Assembly: GCA_019801415.1 (NCBI GenBank)
Contig: JAHVJD010000007.1
Coordinates: 157,544-221,543 of the forward strand
Direction of reading: 5' to 3'
Origin: Nocardioides marinus
GTDB lineage: Bacteria; Pseudomonadota; Alphaproteobacteria; Rhodobacterales; Rhodobacteraceae
DNA: 64,000 nt
The number at the start of each line of letters is the position of its first letter. The stretch's first letter is position 1. This document shows, one piece after another, positions 28,104-37,094 of this stretch. The notes under the pieces are model-generated. The model saw only the letters and a program-made list of their open reading frames with translations, did not search any database and had not been told where the DNA came from. The translations under genes were made by a program, and so were the position numbers.

Positions 28104-28127
28104 AGCCGCCGTTGAGGCGGCTTTTTC
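28104..28127 (+). terminator. Rho-independent terminator of ftsZ
   Basis: The 7-bp stem AGCCGCC/GGCGGCT (28104-28110/28116-28122) with a 5-base loop is followed by TTTTTC. It lies 24 bases after the ftsZ stop. Confidence 0.88.
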
Positions 28128-28278
28128 TATATTAAACAAGCCAGTAGATAGGTCTGCGCGGTGTTTTGCCTATCTGTTACAGTCATGTTTCAATCCGTTA
28201 CAAAGATTGAGTTGTAGGTTTTTTTCCTAAACCTTAACTCTCATCCGCAACACGGCCGCAGAGGTCGGACACAGTGGA

Positions 28279-29226
28279 ATGAGGCACATCGTGCAAAATA
28301 CGCTCAAGGCATCGGTGACATTTGAAGGGGTTGGTCTGCACACCGGCAAGCCTGCCCGCATGACGCTGATCCCGGCTCCGGCGGGGCACGGGATCGTGTT
28401 CAAGCGCACCGACATCGCCCTGGGTAATACGCTGATCCCGGCGCGCTGGGATCTGGTCGAGCGCAGCCCGCTGTGCACCCGGCTGGTCAATGCCGCCGGT
28501 GTCAGCGTGTCCACGGTCGAACACATCATGGCGGCGCTGGCCGGGTGTGGCGTGCACAACGCGCTGGTGGAGATTGACGGCCCGGAAGTTCCGATCGTCG
28601 ACGGCTCCTCGGCGCCGTTCGTGCGGGGCATCATGCAGCAGGGCGTTCAGCGCCTCGGCGTGCCGATCGTCGCCTACCAGGTGCTGAAGCCGGTGACGGT
28701 TGAAAAGGATGGCGCGCGCGCGACGTTGCTGCCCAGCGATGGCCTGACCATCGAATTCCACATCGACTTCGCCGAGGAGGCCATCGGCCGCCAGAGCCGG
28801 ACGCTGGACATGCGCAACGGCAGCTTCGCGCGGGAGCTGTGCGACAGCCGGACCTTCTGCCGCCAGGCGGATGTGGAAGCCATGCAGGCAAACGGTCTGG
28901 CGCTGGGTGGCGTGCCGGGTGAGAACGCCGTGGTGTTTGACGGCGCGCGGGTCGAAAGCGGCCTGGGGCTGCGCCATGCGGATGAACCTGTACGCCACAA
29001 GATGCTGGACGCCCTGGGCGATCTGGCGCTGGCTGGGGGGCCGATCTTGGGGCGCTATGTTGGCGAGCGCGCGGGGCATGCGCTGACCAACACGCTGCTG
29101 CGCGCCCTGTTTGCGGAGCCGGGCGCAGTCCGGGCCGTCGCCTGTGATGCGGCGATGACCGCCCGGCTGCCGGGGCAGGGGCTGATCTGGTCGGAAATTC
29201 CGGCCGAACAGCGCCGCGTTGCATAA
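28279..29226 (+). CDS. lpxC: UDP-3-O-acyl-GlcNAc deacetylase LpxC
   Basis: LpxC (315 residues) is the Zn-dependent committed step of lipid A synthesis. It starts QNTLKASVTFEGVGLHTGKP. The zinc and catalytic motifs are EHIMAALAGCGVHNA (E81, H82) and HKMLDALGDLALAG (H240 and the Asp four residues on). ADVEAMQANGLALGG and the late H of RAGHALTN agree with the family. Upstream, AGATAGG/CCTATCT (28146-28152/28169-28175) forms an inverted repeat in its promoter region. A terminator follows. Confidence 0.95.
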   Translation: MRHIVQNTLKASVTFEGVGLHTGKPARMTLIPAPAGHGIVFKRTDIALGNTLIPARWDLVERSPLCTRLVNAAGVSVSTVEHIMAALAGCGVHNALVEIDGPEVPIVDGSSAPFVRGIMQQGVQRLGVPIVAYQVLKPVTVEKDGARATLLPSDGLTIEFHIDFAEEAIGRQSRTLDMRNGSFARELCDSRTFCRQADVEAMQANGLALGGVPGENAVVFDGARVESGLGLRHADEPVRHKMLDALGDLALAGGPILGRYVGERAGHALTNTLLRALFAEPGAVRAVACDAAMTARLPGQGLIWSEIPAEQRRVA

Positions 29227-29256
29227 GGCAAAAACCTGAAACGAGCATTCAACTGG

Positions 29257-29285
29257 CCCGGGGCGTCTGCGCTCCGGGTCTTTTC
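29257..29285 (+). terminator. Rho-independent terminator of lpxC
   Basis: A 9-bp stem (29257-29265/29270-29278, one G-T pair) with a TCTG loop is followed by TCTTTTCC. It lies 30 bases after the lpxC stop. Confidence 0.75.
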
Positions 29286-29455
29286 CTGCGGGCCTTTTAT
29301 GCGCGCAGGGGGCAGGCGCTCTTGACCATGGCGCGCTTTCTCTGCCATCTGGGCGCGCATGGCGCAAAAGACGTTTTGCGCGCCATTTGAATATGCTAGA
29401 CCCGGCATAACCGGGGCGCAGACCCGCGAAGGAAACGACGGTGAGGTTAGGCACT

Positions 29456-30307
29456 ATGAACGGCATCAGAGCAGGAGCCAGAACCCTCGGCGTGGTCCTC
29501 TTGGTGGCGGCCCTTGCAGGGTGCGGCGGCGCGGATGGCGACGCGGCAACCCGGAACGAGGCGCTGGAAACCTACACGCCGGAGCAGATCTACCAGCGCG
29601 GCGAATACGAGCTCGCCAACAAGAAGCCCAAGGATGCCGCTTATTACTTCTCGGAGATCGAGCGGTTGTACCCCTACTCCGAGTGGGCCAAGCAGGCGCT
29701 GATCATGCAGGCCTTTGCCTATCACAGCACCAAGGATTACGAGAACAGCCGGGCGGCGGCGCAGCGGTTCATCGATTTCTACCCGGCGGATGAAGATGCC
29801 GCCTATGCGCAGTATCTGCTGGCGCTGAGCTATTATGACCAGATCGACGAGGTCGGCCGCGACCAGGGGCTGACCTTCCAGGCCCTGCAGGCGCTGCGCA
29901 CCGTCATCGAGGTCTATCCTGACAGCGAATACGCCACTTCCGCGATCCTGAAGTTCGACCTTGCGTTCGATCATCTGGCAGGCAAGGAAATGGAGATCGG
30001 CCGGTATTACCTCCGCCGCGGGCATTATACCTCGGCGATCAACCGTTTCCGCGTTGTGGTGGAGGAGTTCCAGACCACCAGCCACACCGCTGAAGCGCTG
30101 CACCGACTGGTCGAAGCCTATCTGTCGCTGGGCCTCACTGGCGAGGCACAGACGGCGGCGGCGATCCTCGGACACAATTTCCGCTCGACCGAGTGGTATG
30201 AGGACAGCTATCGCCTGCTGACCTCGAACGGGCTTGAGGCCAAGGATCGTGGCAACAACTGGCTGAGCCAGATCTATCGTCAGTCGCTGAAAGGCCAGTG
30301 GCTGTAA
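29456..30307 (+). CDS. bamD: Outer membrane assembly lipoprotein BamD
   Basis: BamD (283 residues) is a subunit of the outer-membrane beta-barrel assembly machine. The signal peptide ends in the lipobox LAGC (lipidated Cys23). TPR-like helical repeats follow, with ETYTPEQIYQRGEYELANKKPKDAAYYFSEIERLYPYSEWA the characteristic first repeat, in which the repeat is about 35 residues. The ATG at 29456 is preferred over a GTG five codons upstream because it gives a compact signal peptide. recN follows after 57 bases. Confidence 0.93.
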   Translation: MNGIRAGARTLGVVLLVAALAGCGGADGDAATRNEALETYTPEQIYQRGEYELANKKPKDAAYYFSEIERLYPYSEWAKQALIMQAFAYHSTKDYENSRAAAQRFIDFYPADEDAAYAQYLLALSYYDQIDEVGRDQGLTFQALQALRTVIEVYPDSEYATSAILKFDLAFDHLAGKEMEIGRYYLRRGHYTSAINRFRVVVEEFQTTSHTAEALHRLVEAYLSLGLTGEAQTAAAILGHNFRSTEWYEDSYRLLTSNGLEAKDRGNNWLSQIYRQSLKGQWL

Positions 30308-30364
30308 CGCTGGCAAGGGCATTGGGGGCGGCTCGCGAGGGCCGGACGTAATGGGGGCGGAGCG

Positions 30365-32014
30365 ATGCTGCGCGCGCTTGATATACGCGATCTACTGATC
30401 ATTGATCATCTGGAGCTGAACTTTCAGCCCGGCCTGAACGTGCTGACCGGCGAAACCGGCGCCGGCAAGTCGATCCTTCTGGATAGTCTAGGCTTCGTGC
30501 TGGGCTGGCGCGGGCGCGCCGAGCTGGTGCGCCAGGGCGCTGCGCAGGGTGAGGTGCTGGCGGAGTTCGATCTGCCCGCGGGCCACCCGGCGCATGCGAT
30601 CCTCGAAGAGGCGGGCCTGCCCGGCGGCGACACGCTGATCCTGCGCCGGGTCAATACCGCCGAAGGGCGCAAGACCGCCTGGGTCAACGACCGGCGCTGC
30701 TCGGGCGAGGTGTTGCGGGCGTTGTCGGACACGCTGGTGGAGCTGCACGGCCAGCATGATGACCGCGGCCTGCTGAACCCGCGGGGGCATATGGCTCTGC
30801 TGGATCAATATGCCGGGGTGCAGGATCTGTTGGACAAGGTGCGCCGGGCCTGGAGCGAGGCCGCCAAGGCGCGCAAGACGGTGGAGGCCACGCGCGCCGC
30901 GCTGGAGGCGGTGCGTGCGGAGGAGGAGTTCCTGCGTCACGCGGTGGCGGAACTGGACAAGCTGGACCCGCAGCCGGGTGAGGACGAGGCGCTGGACATC
31001 CGCCGTCGCCAGATGCAGGCGGCGGAACGGATCCGCGGTGACATCGCCCGCGCCCATGCGCTGCTGAGCGAGGGTGCAGAGAGCGCCATGGGCGAGGCGC
31101 AGCGTTGGCTGGAAGGGGTCGAGGGCCAGGCCGAGGACACCGGGCTGGAAGCCCCCCTGGCCGCACTGAGCCGCGCGATGATCGAGCTGGGCGACGCCCA
31201 GGACGGGGTCGAGCGGGTGCTGAACGCTCTGGAGTTCAATCCCGGCGAGCTGGAAGACTGCGAGGAGCGGCTGTTTGCGATCCGCGCGCTCGCCCGCAAG
31301 CATGGGGTCACCGCCGACGAGCTGGGCGAGTACGCCGAGACGCTGCGCGGCAAGCTGGCGGCGCTGGATGCGGGCGATCAGGATCTGGCCGATCAGGAGG
31401 CTGCCCTGAAGGCGGCTGAGGCCGCCTATACCGAAGCCGCAAAGCAGCTGGGGGCGGTACGCCGCCAGCAGGCAGCAGCGCTCGACAAGGCGGTGATGGC
31501 GGAACTGGCGCCGCTGAAGATGGAGCGCGCGGTTTTTGAAACCCGCATCACCAGCGCCGAACCGGGACCAGACGGCATGGACGCGGTCGCCTTTACCGTG
31601 GCCACCAACCCCGGTGCGCCGGCCGGACCGTTGAACAAGATCGCCTCGGGCGGCGAGCTGAGCCGGTTCCTGCTGGCGCTGAAGGTCTGCCTGCGCGGTC
31701 AGGATGCCAGCAAGACGCTCATATTCGACGAGATCGACCGCGGTGTCGGTGGCGCCACGGCGGATGCGGTCGGACGGCGCCTGCGCAGCCTTGCCAGCAA
31801 CGGCCAGGTTCTGGTGGTGACCCATTCGCCGCAGGTGGCGGCGCTTGGCGGGCATCACTGGCAGGTGCGCAAGCAGGTGATCGACGGCATGACGTTGTCG
31901 CAGGTGGTGCCGCTGGCCGAGCCTGACCGGGTGGACGAGCTGGCCCGCATGGTGGCGGGGGACACCATCACCGAGGAGGCCCGCGCCGCGGCCCGCGCAC
32001 TGCTGGCAGGTTAG
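30365..32014 (+). CDS. recN: DNA repair protein RecN
   Basis: RecN (549 residues) is an SMC-like ATPase for double-strand break repair. Walker A GETGAGKS (29-36) lies near the N-terminus. Long coiled-coil segments (about 150-370) surround a central hinge. The ABC signature ASGGELSRFLLALK and Walker B LIFDEIDRGVGG lie near the C-terminus with VTHSPQVAA. A G-rich ribosome site (GGGGGCGGAG) precedes the ATG. Confidence 0.95.
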   Translation: MLRALDIRDLLIIDHLELNFQPGLNVLTGETGAGKSILLDSLGFVLGWRGRAELVRQGAAQGEVLAEFDLPAGHPAHAILEEAGLPGGDTLILRRVNTAEGRKTAWVNDRRCSGEVLRALSDTLVELHGQHDDRGLLNPRGHMALLDQYAGVQDLLDKVRRAWSEAAKARKTVEATRAALEAVRAEEEFLRHAVAELDKLDPQPGEDEALDIRRRQMQAAERIRGDIARAHALLSEGAESAMGEAQRWLEGVEGQAEDTGLEAPLAALSRAMIELGDAQDGVERVLNALEFNPGELEDCEERLFAIRALARKHGVTADELGEYAETLRGKLAALDAGDQDLADQEAALKAAEAAYTEAAKQLGAVRRQQAAALDKAVMAELAPLKMERAVFETRITSAEPGPDGMDAVAFTVATNPGAPAGPLNKIASGGELSRFLLALKVCLRGQDASKTLIFDEIDRGVGGATADAVGRRLRSLASNGQVLVVTHSPQVAALGGHHWQVRKQVIDGMTLSQVVPLAEPDRVDELARMVAGDTITEEARAAARALLAG

Positions 32015-32099
32015 CGGCGAAACGCCAATGGGGTGAGGCTTCGTTAACTCGCGGTATGGCAATGTAAGTCATTGAACTCAAAAGACCTGCAGGCCCATT

Positions 32100-33782
32100 A
32101 TGGTAGACGAAATCCGCCGTTCCCTTTCCGCCGCCCTGCTGCATTGGCTTGCCGGGTTGAAAGACCTGGGGCGGGTGCTGCGCCATCGCGGGCCAAGCCA
32201 GTTCCAGTTCTGGGTGATCGCGCTGTTGATCGGCATCGCCGCGGGCTTTGCAGCGCTGTTCTTTCGCAAGGGAATCGCGGCGTTGCAGGCCGGGGTCTAC
32301 GGCGCCCCGGACGTCCATTTCCTGCACAGCCACGCGCAGGATCTTCCGTGGTACACGCTGGTTGGCATCGCTGCGGGCGGCGGGCTGGTGGTGGGGCTGA
32401 TCCTCGACCGCTTTACCCCGGATGGACGGGTGCGGTCGGTGGCCGATGTGATCGAGGGCGCCGCGCTGCATGACGGGCGGGTGGAGACCCGCGCGGGCAT
32501 CGCCTCGGCGCTGGCCTCCTTCATCACCCTGTCCACTGGTGGCTCCTCGGGGCGCGAGGGGCCGGTGGTGCATATGGCGGGGGTGATCTCGACCTGGGTC
32601 AGCAACCGCATCAACGCCGACGGCATTACCGGGCGCGATCTGTTGGGCTGCGCGGTGGCTGCCGGGGTTTCGGCCAGTTTCAATGCGCCGATTGCCGGCG
32701 CGCTGTTCGCGATGGAGGTGGTGCTGCGGCACTTCTCCGTCAACGCCTTTGCGCCCATCGTGGTTGCGTCGGTCGCTGGCACCGTCATCAACCGGCTGGA
32801 ATACGGCGACGTGACCGAGTTTACCCTGAACACGCCGGGCGCGCTGCAATTCTACGTCGAACTGCCGGCCTTCCTTCTGCTCGGGCTGATCTGCGGCCTG
32901 GTGGCGGTGGTGCAGATGAAGGCGATCTTCTTTGCCGACAAGGTGGGCAACCAGGTGCAGGAGCGGCTGAGCCTGCCGCGCTGGCTGCGCCCAGCGGTCT
33001 CTGGCGCCATGCTGGGCGTCATCGCGGTCTGGTTTCCGCATATCATCGGTGTCGGCTATGAAACCACGGTGCTGGCGCTGACCGGCGGTCTGTTGCTGGG
33101 GCAGGCGGTGGTGTTCACCGCGGTCAAGACGGCGGCGGTGGCGATTACCATGGGGGGGCGCATGGGGGGCGGCGTCTTCTCGCCCTCGCTGATGATCGGG
33201 GCGCTGACCGGTCTGGCCTTTGGCCTGATCGCCACAGCGGTGCTGCCGGATGTGTCGGGCACCCACACGCTTTATGCTTTTGCCGGCATGGGCGCCGTGG
33301 CGGCAGCGGTGCTTGGGGCACCGATCTCGACCACGCTAATCGTGTTCGAGCTGACCGGGGACTGGCAGATCGGCCTTGCGGTCATGGTCTCGGTATCCAT
33401 GTCCACCGCGCTGGCGTCGCGGCTGGTGGACCGGTCTTTCTTTCTGACCCAACTGGAAAAGCGCAACATTCACTGCGCGGCGGGACCGCAGGCCTATTTG
33501 CTGGCGCTGATCCGGGCCGGGGCGGTGATGCGTCCGATGGGCGATAGTCGCTGCGCGTCGCTCGAGGCGTGTCAGGAGCTGGTAGAGCAGGGCCTGCTGG
33601 TGCGGGCTTCTGCCACGCTGGAGGCGGCGATGCCGGTGTTTGACCGCGCTGACCTGGCCTATCTGCCGGTTGTCCTCGAGGAGAACGGCCAACAGGAAAT
33701 CATCGGCGCCCTCTATCACATCGATGCGCTGAAGGCCTACAACCGGGCGCTGGCGGCGACCGCGGCCGAAGAGCACCGTTAA
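32100..33782 (+). CDS. ClC-family chloride/proton antiporter with C-terminal CBS-like region
   Basis: The product is 560 residues with a ClC channel/transporter membrane domain (about 35-455). Ion-pathway motifs are GGSSGREGP (gating Glu153), GGGVFSPSL (near 357) and FNAPIAGALFAMEV, whose Glu206 matches the internal proton glutamate of ClC antiporters. This suggests Cl-/H+ exchange rather than a passive channel. The usual first GSGIP motif is replaced by a divergent RVRSVADV segment. The last about 100 residues look like a CBS-type regulatory domain. The start at 32100 is an ATG without a strong ribosome site. Confidence 0.88.
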   Translation: MVDEIRRSLSAALLHWLAGLKDLGRVLRHRGPSQFQFWVIALLIGIAAGFAALFFRKGIAALQAGVYGAPDVHFLHSHAQDLPWYTLVGIAAGGGLVVGLILDRFTPDGRVRSVADVIEGAALHDGRVETRAGIASALASFITLSTGGSSGREGPVVHMAGVISTWVSNRINADGITGRDLLGCAVAAGVSASFNAPIAGALFAMEVVLRHFSVNAFAPIVVASVAGTVINRLEYGDVTEFTLNTPGALQFYVELPAFLLLGLICGLVAVVQMKAIFFADKVGNQVQERLSLPRWLRPAVSGAMLGVIAVWFPHIIGVGYETTVLALTGGLLLGQAVVFTAVKTAAVAITMGGRMGGGVFSPSLMIGALTGLAFGLIATAVLPDVSGTHTLYAFAGMGAVAAAVLGAPISTTLIVFELTGDWQIGLAVMVSVSMSTALASRLVDRSFFLTQLEKRNIHCAAGPQAYLLALIRAGAVMRPMGDSRCASLEACQELVEQGLLVRASATLEAAMPVFDRADLAYLPVVLEENGQQEIIGALYHIDALKAYNRALAATAAEEHR

Positions 33783-33972
33783 CCGGCAACGGCACCGCGC
33801 CGCAAAAGGCCGGGGATCACGTTACGGGGAAAATTCCGGCAGCGTTCCCCTTCAGCTGTGCGAATTCGGTTACAGGTAAACAAGAAGTTAACTTTCTATT
33901 TGATTAACGAAGCCGCAGTTATCAACATTGGAAGCAGGGACAGAACTAAACTCTGACTTTGGCAGGAAAACC

Positions 33973-34164
33973 ATGCGCAATTTCGAAATCGGCCCAAAAG
34001 AGGCTGGTGCGAATCATAAGGCGGACAAGCAGGCGAATGAACGTGCGGCATTGGAGGCAGCGATCAACTATGCGCTGCAATGTGCACGGGAAACCGACAT
34101 TCTCGGGACGGGGGATGCGCTGGAGGCAGCGCGTCAGAACCTGAGCCGGGCCGTGCTGAGCTGA
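33973..34164 (+). CDS. Small protein of unknown function
   Basis: It encodes 63 residues, MRNFEIGPKE...ARQNLSRAVLS, largely helical, charged and soluble in appearance. CAGGAA lies at good distance before the ATG, and codon use is like the neighbours. I do not recognise a family. A single helix region ERAALEAAINYALQCARE could be a dimerisation or binding helix. It stands alone, 190 bases after the ClC gene, in an AT-richer region containing two TTAAC sequences. Confidence 0.55.
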   Translation: MRNFEIGPKEAGANHKADKQANERAALEAAINYALQCARETDILGTGDALEAARQNLSRAVLS

Positions 34165-34503
34165 ACTGATCGCACAACACGCCATCACGCTTTCAGGGGC
34201 GGCACGTCCGTCCCTTCGCGGGTGGTGACGCAACAAACGCCGCTGTGAACGGTGCCGCACGCCCTAGGGGCGCGGCGCGGCAGGGGCCGGTATTTCATTG
34301 ATCAAGCCGATGGATCTGTCGGCCCCGTTCTCGGCCCCGGGCGGGCCGGGCAAGGGCATTTACTCTCTAGGATGCTGGGTATCGGCTGGGAGTGGGCCGC
34401 GACGGCCAGTCCTGTCAGGGCAGGCCATTCAGGCGCGGGGCAGGGCAGCCCTGCGGATTGGCCCCGCAGCACAAGCAGGCCGCGGGGCAGTCACGGGTGT
34501 TGA
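34165..34503. other. Gene-free region between small gene and DUF427
   Basis: I see no convincing gene. GC-rich sequence with short imperfect inverted repeats (for example CGCCC/GGGCG around 34260-34274) may hold terminators for the flanking convergent genes. Confidence 0.4.
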
Positions 34504-34845
34504 TCAGACCTGTTCGACCTTGACCGAATCGCTCAGCACAAAGGCGATGTGGTCCTTGATCGCGCTGGCGGCCTCGATCGGATCCTCGTAGCTCCAGGCG
34601 GCGTTTTCGGTGACCGAGGATTTGTTGACGATCGAGTAGTAGCTGGCATCGCCCTTGTGCGGGCAATGGGTGCTCTTGTCGGTGCGGTCCAGAAACGCCA
34701 TCGCGATGTCGCCGCGCGGGAAATAGATGACCGGTGCCATATCGCCCTCCGACAGCTCAAGCGCGTTGGCGCTTTCCCCCAGTACGGCGCCGCCGGAGCG
34801 GACGACCCAGGTGCCTTCTGCCTTGCGGATACGGATATTGGTCAT
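34504..34845 (-). CDS. DUF427 domain protein
   Basis: This 113-residue protein matches DUF427, with FPRGDIAMAFLDRTDKSTHCPHKGDASYYSI and AAWSYEDPIEAASAIKDHIAF regions. The family has a small beta-rich fold, and no established enzymatic role is known to me. GGGAAAA precedes the ATG at 34845. It is on the same strand as, and downstream of, aminopeptidase P (63 bases apart), and may share its transcript. Confidence 0.88.
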   Translation of the reverse strand: MTNIRIRKAEGTWVVRSGGAVLGESANALELSEGDMAPVIYFPRGDIAMAFLDRTDKSTHCPHKGDASYYSIVNKSSVTENAAWSYEDPIEAASAIKDHIAFVLSDSVKVEQV

Positions 34846-34908
34846 GCGTGTTTTCCCATTCTCTTCATGCGTGTCGTCTTTGTGTTCAGTCTATGTAACG
34901 CGGCTGTG

Positions 34909-36699
34909 TCACAATGGCGTGGTAGCGGCATCCAGCCAGCGCTTTGCGTCCGGGCTGAGCCGCGGGCCGATCAGGGCCGCCACCTCGCGGTGATAGGCGT
35001 TCAGCCAGTCGCGCTCCTCGGTGCTGAGCATGTCCACAGCCACCAGCCGCCGGTCGATCGGGGCATAGGTGAGGGTGCGCCAGGCCAGCATGTCACGTTC
35101 CGGGTCGCTGCTGTCAAGTGCGGCGGCCGGTTCCACCACCAGCAGGTTCTCCAGCCGGATGCCAAAGGCGCCCTCGCGGTAGTAACCGGGTTCGTTGGAC
35201 AGGATCATGCCCGGCTCCAGCGGGACGTGGCTGGTGCGCGCCAGCCGCTGCGGGCCTTCGTGCACGCTGAGATAGGCGCCGACGCCATGGCCGAGCCCGT
35301 GATTGAAGTCCTGTCCCGCAAGCCAGAGCGGCATGCGGCCGACGGCCTCGATATCACGGCCTGCCAGCCCCTTGGGCCAGCGCAGGCGCGACATGGCGAT
35401 CATCCCCTGCAGCACGCGGGTGAAGGCGGCGCGCTCCTCGGCGCCTGGGGTGCCGATGGCGATGGTGCGGGTGATGTCGGTGGTGCCGTCCAGGTACTGG
35501 CCGCCGCTGTCGAGCACCAGAAGATGGCCGTCTTGCAGCGTGGTGTTGGTCTCTTCGGTCACGCGGTAGTGCATCACGGCACCGTTTTCGCCGGTGCCGG
35601 CGATGGTCTCGAAGCTGATGTCGCGCAGGGCCGGATCCTTACGCCGGTTGGCCTCGAGCTGCCGCACCACGTCGATCTCGGTGAGGGTGCCGGGTGCCTG
35701 CGCGTCCAGCCAGGCGAGGGTTTCCACCACCGCCGCGCCATCACGCAGGTGGGCGGCGGCGCTGCCCGCGATCTCGGCCTTGTTCTTGCGCGCCTTGGGT
35801 AGGGCGCAGGGGTCACCAGAGGGGGACAGCCGGTCGCCGAGGGTGTCGGCAACGATCTGCGGCAGGGTGCCGCTGTCTGCTGCGACCTGGCCGTCGAGCG
35901 CGGCGAGGGCGTTCAGGAAGTCCTCGGGCGCGTGCGGGCGGACGCTGCTGTCGAAATGGCCGTCGAGACCGGCAAGTTTCTCGGCCGCCATGAACAGGTC
36001 GACGCGGGCGTCGTCATGCAGGATGGCAAAGCCGTGCGCCACCGGGTTGCGCGCCACGTCGGAGCCACGGATGTTCAGCAGCCACATGATGCTGTCGGGC
36101 AGGGTGATCACCGCCGCGCTCTGACCGGCATCGCGCAGGCCGGTGGCGAGGCGCGCGCATTTCTCCGCAGCGCTTTCGCCCGCGTATTCAAGCGGGTGCG
36201 CGGTAACCGGGTTCATTGGCGGCGCGGGCTGGTCGGCCCAGATGCGGTCAACCAGATTGTCGCACTGCGTCAGGGTGATGCCACTGCCCTGCAGCTCCTT
36301 GGTGAGCGAGGCGATCTGGCCCGCGGCGTGCAGCCAGGGGTCAAAGCCGACCTTGCCGCCCTGCGGCAGCTGCTGCTTCAGCCAGTCGGCCAGCTGCACC
36401 TCGGGCCAGGGCACGGGGGTGTACTCCGCGGCGACCTGGCGTTTTACCTGGGTGCGGTAGCGGCCGTCGATGAAGACGCCTGCGATGTCCTGCAGCACGG
36501 CGCAGAAGCCCGCCGAGCCGGTAAAGCCGGAGAGCCAGGCCAGCCGCTCGTCGCGCGGCGCCACGTATTCGCCCTGATGGGCATCGGCGCGCGGCACCAG
36601 GAAACCGTCCAGCCCTTCCGCGGCCAGTTCCTGACGCAGGGCGGCCAGCCGGGGGGGACCCTGTTCCGGGCGGGCAGTCACGTCAAAGCTCTGGTACAT
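34909..36699 (-). CDS. Xaa-Pro aminopeptidase (M24B family)
   Basis: The protein is 596 residues: two creatinase-like N-terminal domains and a C-terminal pita-bread metallopeptidase. It removes N-terminal residues ahead of proline. Metal-ligand segments are visible: LDSGGQYLDGTTDITRT (two Asp), HGLGHGVGAYLSVHEGP (His), LSNEPGYY (Glu) and IRLENLLVV (Glu). The start MYQSFDVTARPEQG at 36699 is preceded by AGGAGA; the open frame upstream is not family-like. The length fits the long, eukaryote-like aminopeptidase P subgroup. Confidence 0.93.
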   Translation of the reverse strand: MYQSFDVTARPEQGPPRLAALRQELAAEGLDGFLVPRADAHQGEYVAPRDERLAWLSGFTGSAGFCAVLQDIAGVFIDGRYRTQVKRQVAAEYTPVPWPEVQLADWLKQQLPQGGKVGFDPWLHAAGQIASLTKELQGSGITLTQCDNLVDRIWADQPAPPMNPVTAHPLEYAGESAAEKCARLATGLRDAGQSAAVITLPDSIMWLLNIRGSDVARNPVAHGFAILHDDARVDLFMAAEKLAGLDGHFDSSVRPHAPEDFLNALAALDGQVAADSGTLPQIVADTLGDRLSPSGDPCALPKARKNKAEIAGSAAAHLRDGAAVVETLAWLDAQAPGTLTEIDVVRQLEANRRKDPALRDISFETIAGTGENGAVMHYRVTEETNTTLQDGHLLVLDSGGQYLDGTTDITRTIAIGTPGAEERAAFTRVLQGMIAMSRLRWPKGLAGRDIEAVGRMPLWLAGQDFNHGLGHGVGAYLSVHEGPQRLARTSHVPLEPGMILSNEPGYYREGAFGIRLENLLVVEPAAALDSSDPERDMLAWRTLTYAPIDRRLVAVDMLSTEERDWLNAYHREVAALIGPRLSPDAKRWLDAATTPL

Positions 36700-37094
36700 G
36701 CGGGCGGGTCTCCTGTTTGGGGGCATGGGGCAGACAAGGCCTGGGTCAACCGCAGTGGGTCGCGGGGCCGGGGTGGCTGACTGTGCGCCTCCTTGTCCCA
36801 AATCGGCGTGCCGGTGGCAAGCCCGGTGGGGGAGAAAGCCGCGTGGGACGAAATATGCCGGTAAATGGCGGTGGTGCGCAGCGCGGGTGATGTTCCGCTC
36901 GGGTGCCGGGGAGTGCTGGCGGATCCCGCTGCCGCCCATTTCCGTCCGGCGGCCGGGCAGTGGCGGCCCGGGGCAGCCGCCGGTGCCGCGCGCGTCAGCG
37001 CGCGGCCGGGCCCAAGACTGCCGATGGCATCGCAAGATGCCGTCCAAGGGCGCGGGAGGGCCCCGGCCTGCGTCGGGAGACCGGGACGGGGACG
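36700..37094. other. Gene-free GC-rich region between cobT and aminopeptidase P
   Basis: No gene is supported. It contains a perfect 9-bp hairpin GCCGCGCGC/GCGCGCGGC with loop GTCA (36985-36993/36998-37006), 90 bases downstream of cobT on the minus strand and without a T-run. The aminopeptidase promoter is expected near 36700-36850. Confidence 0.45.
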
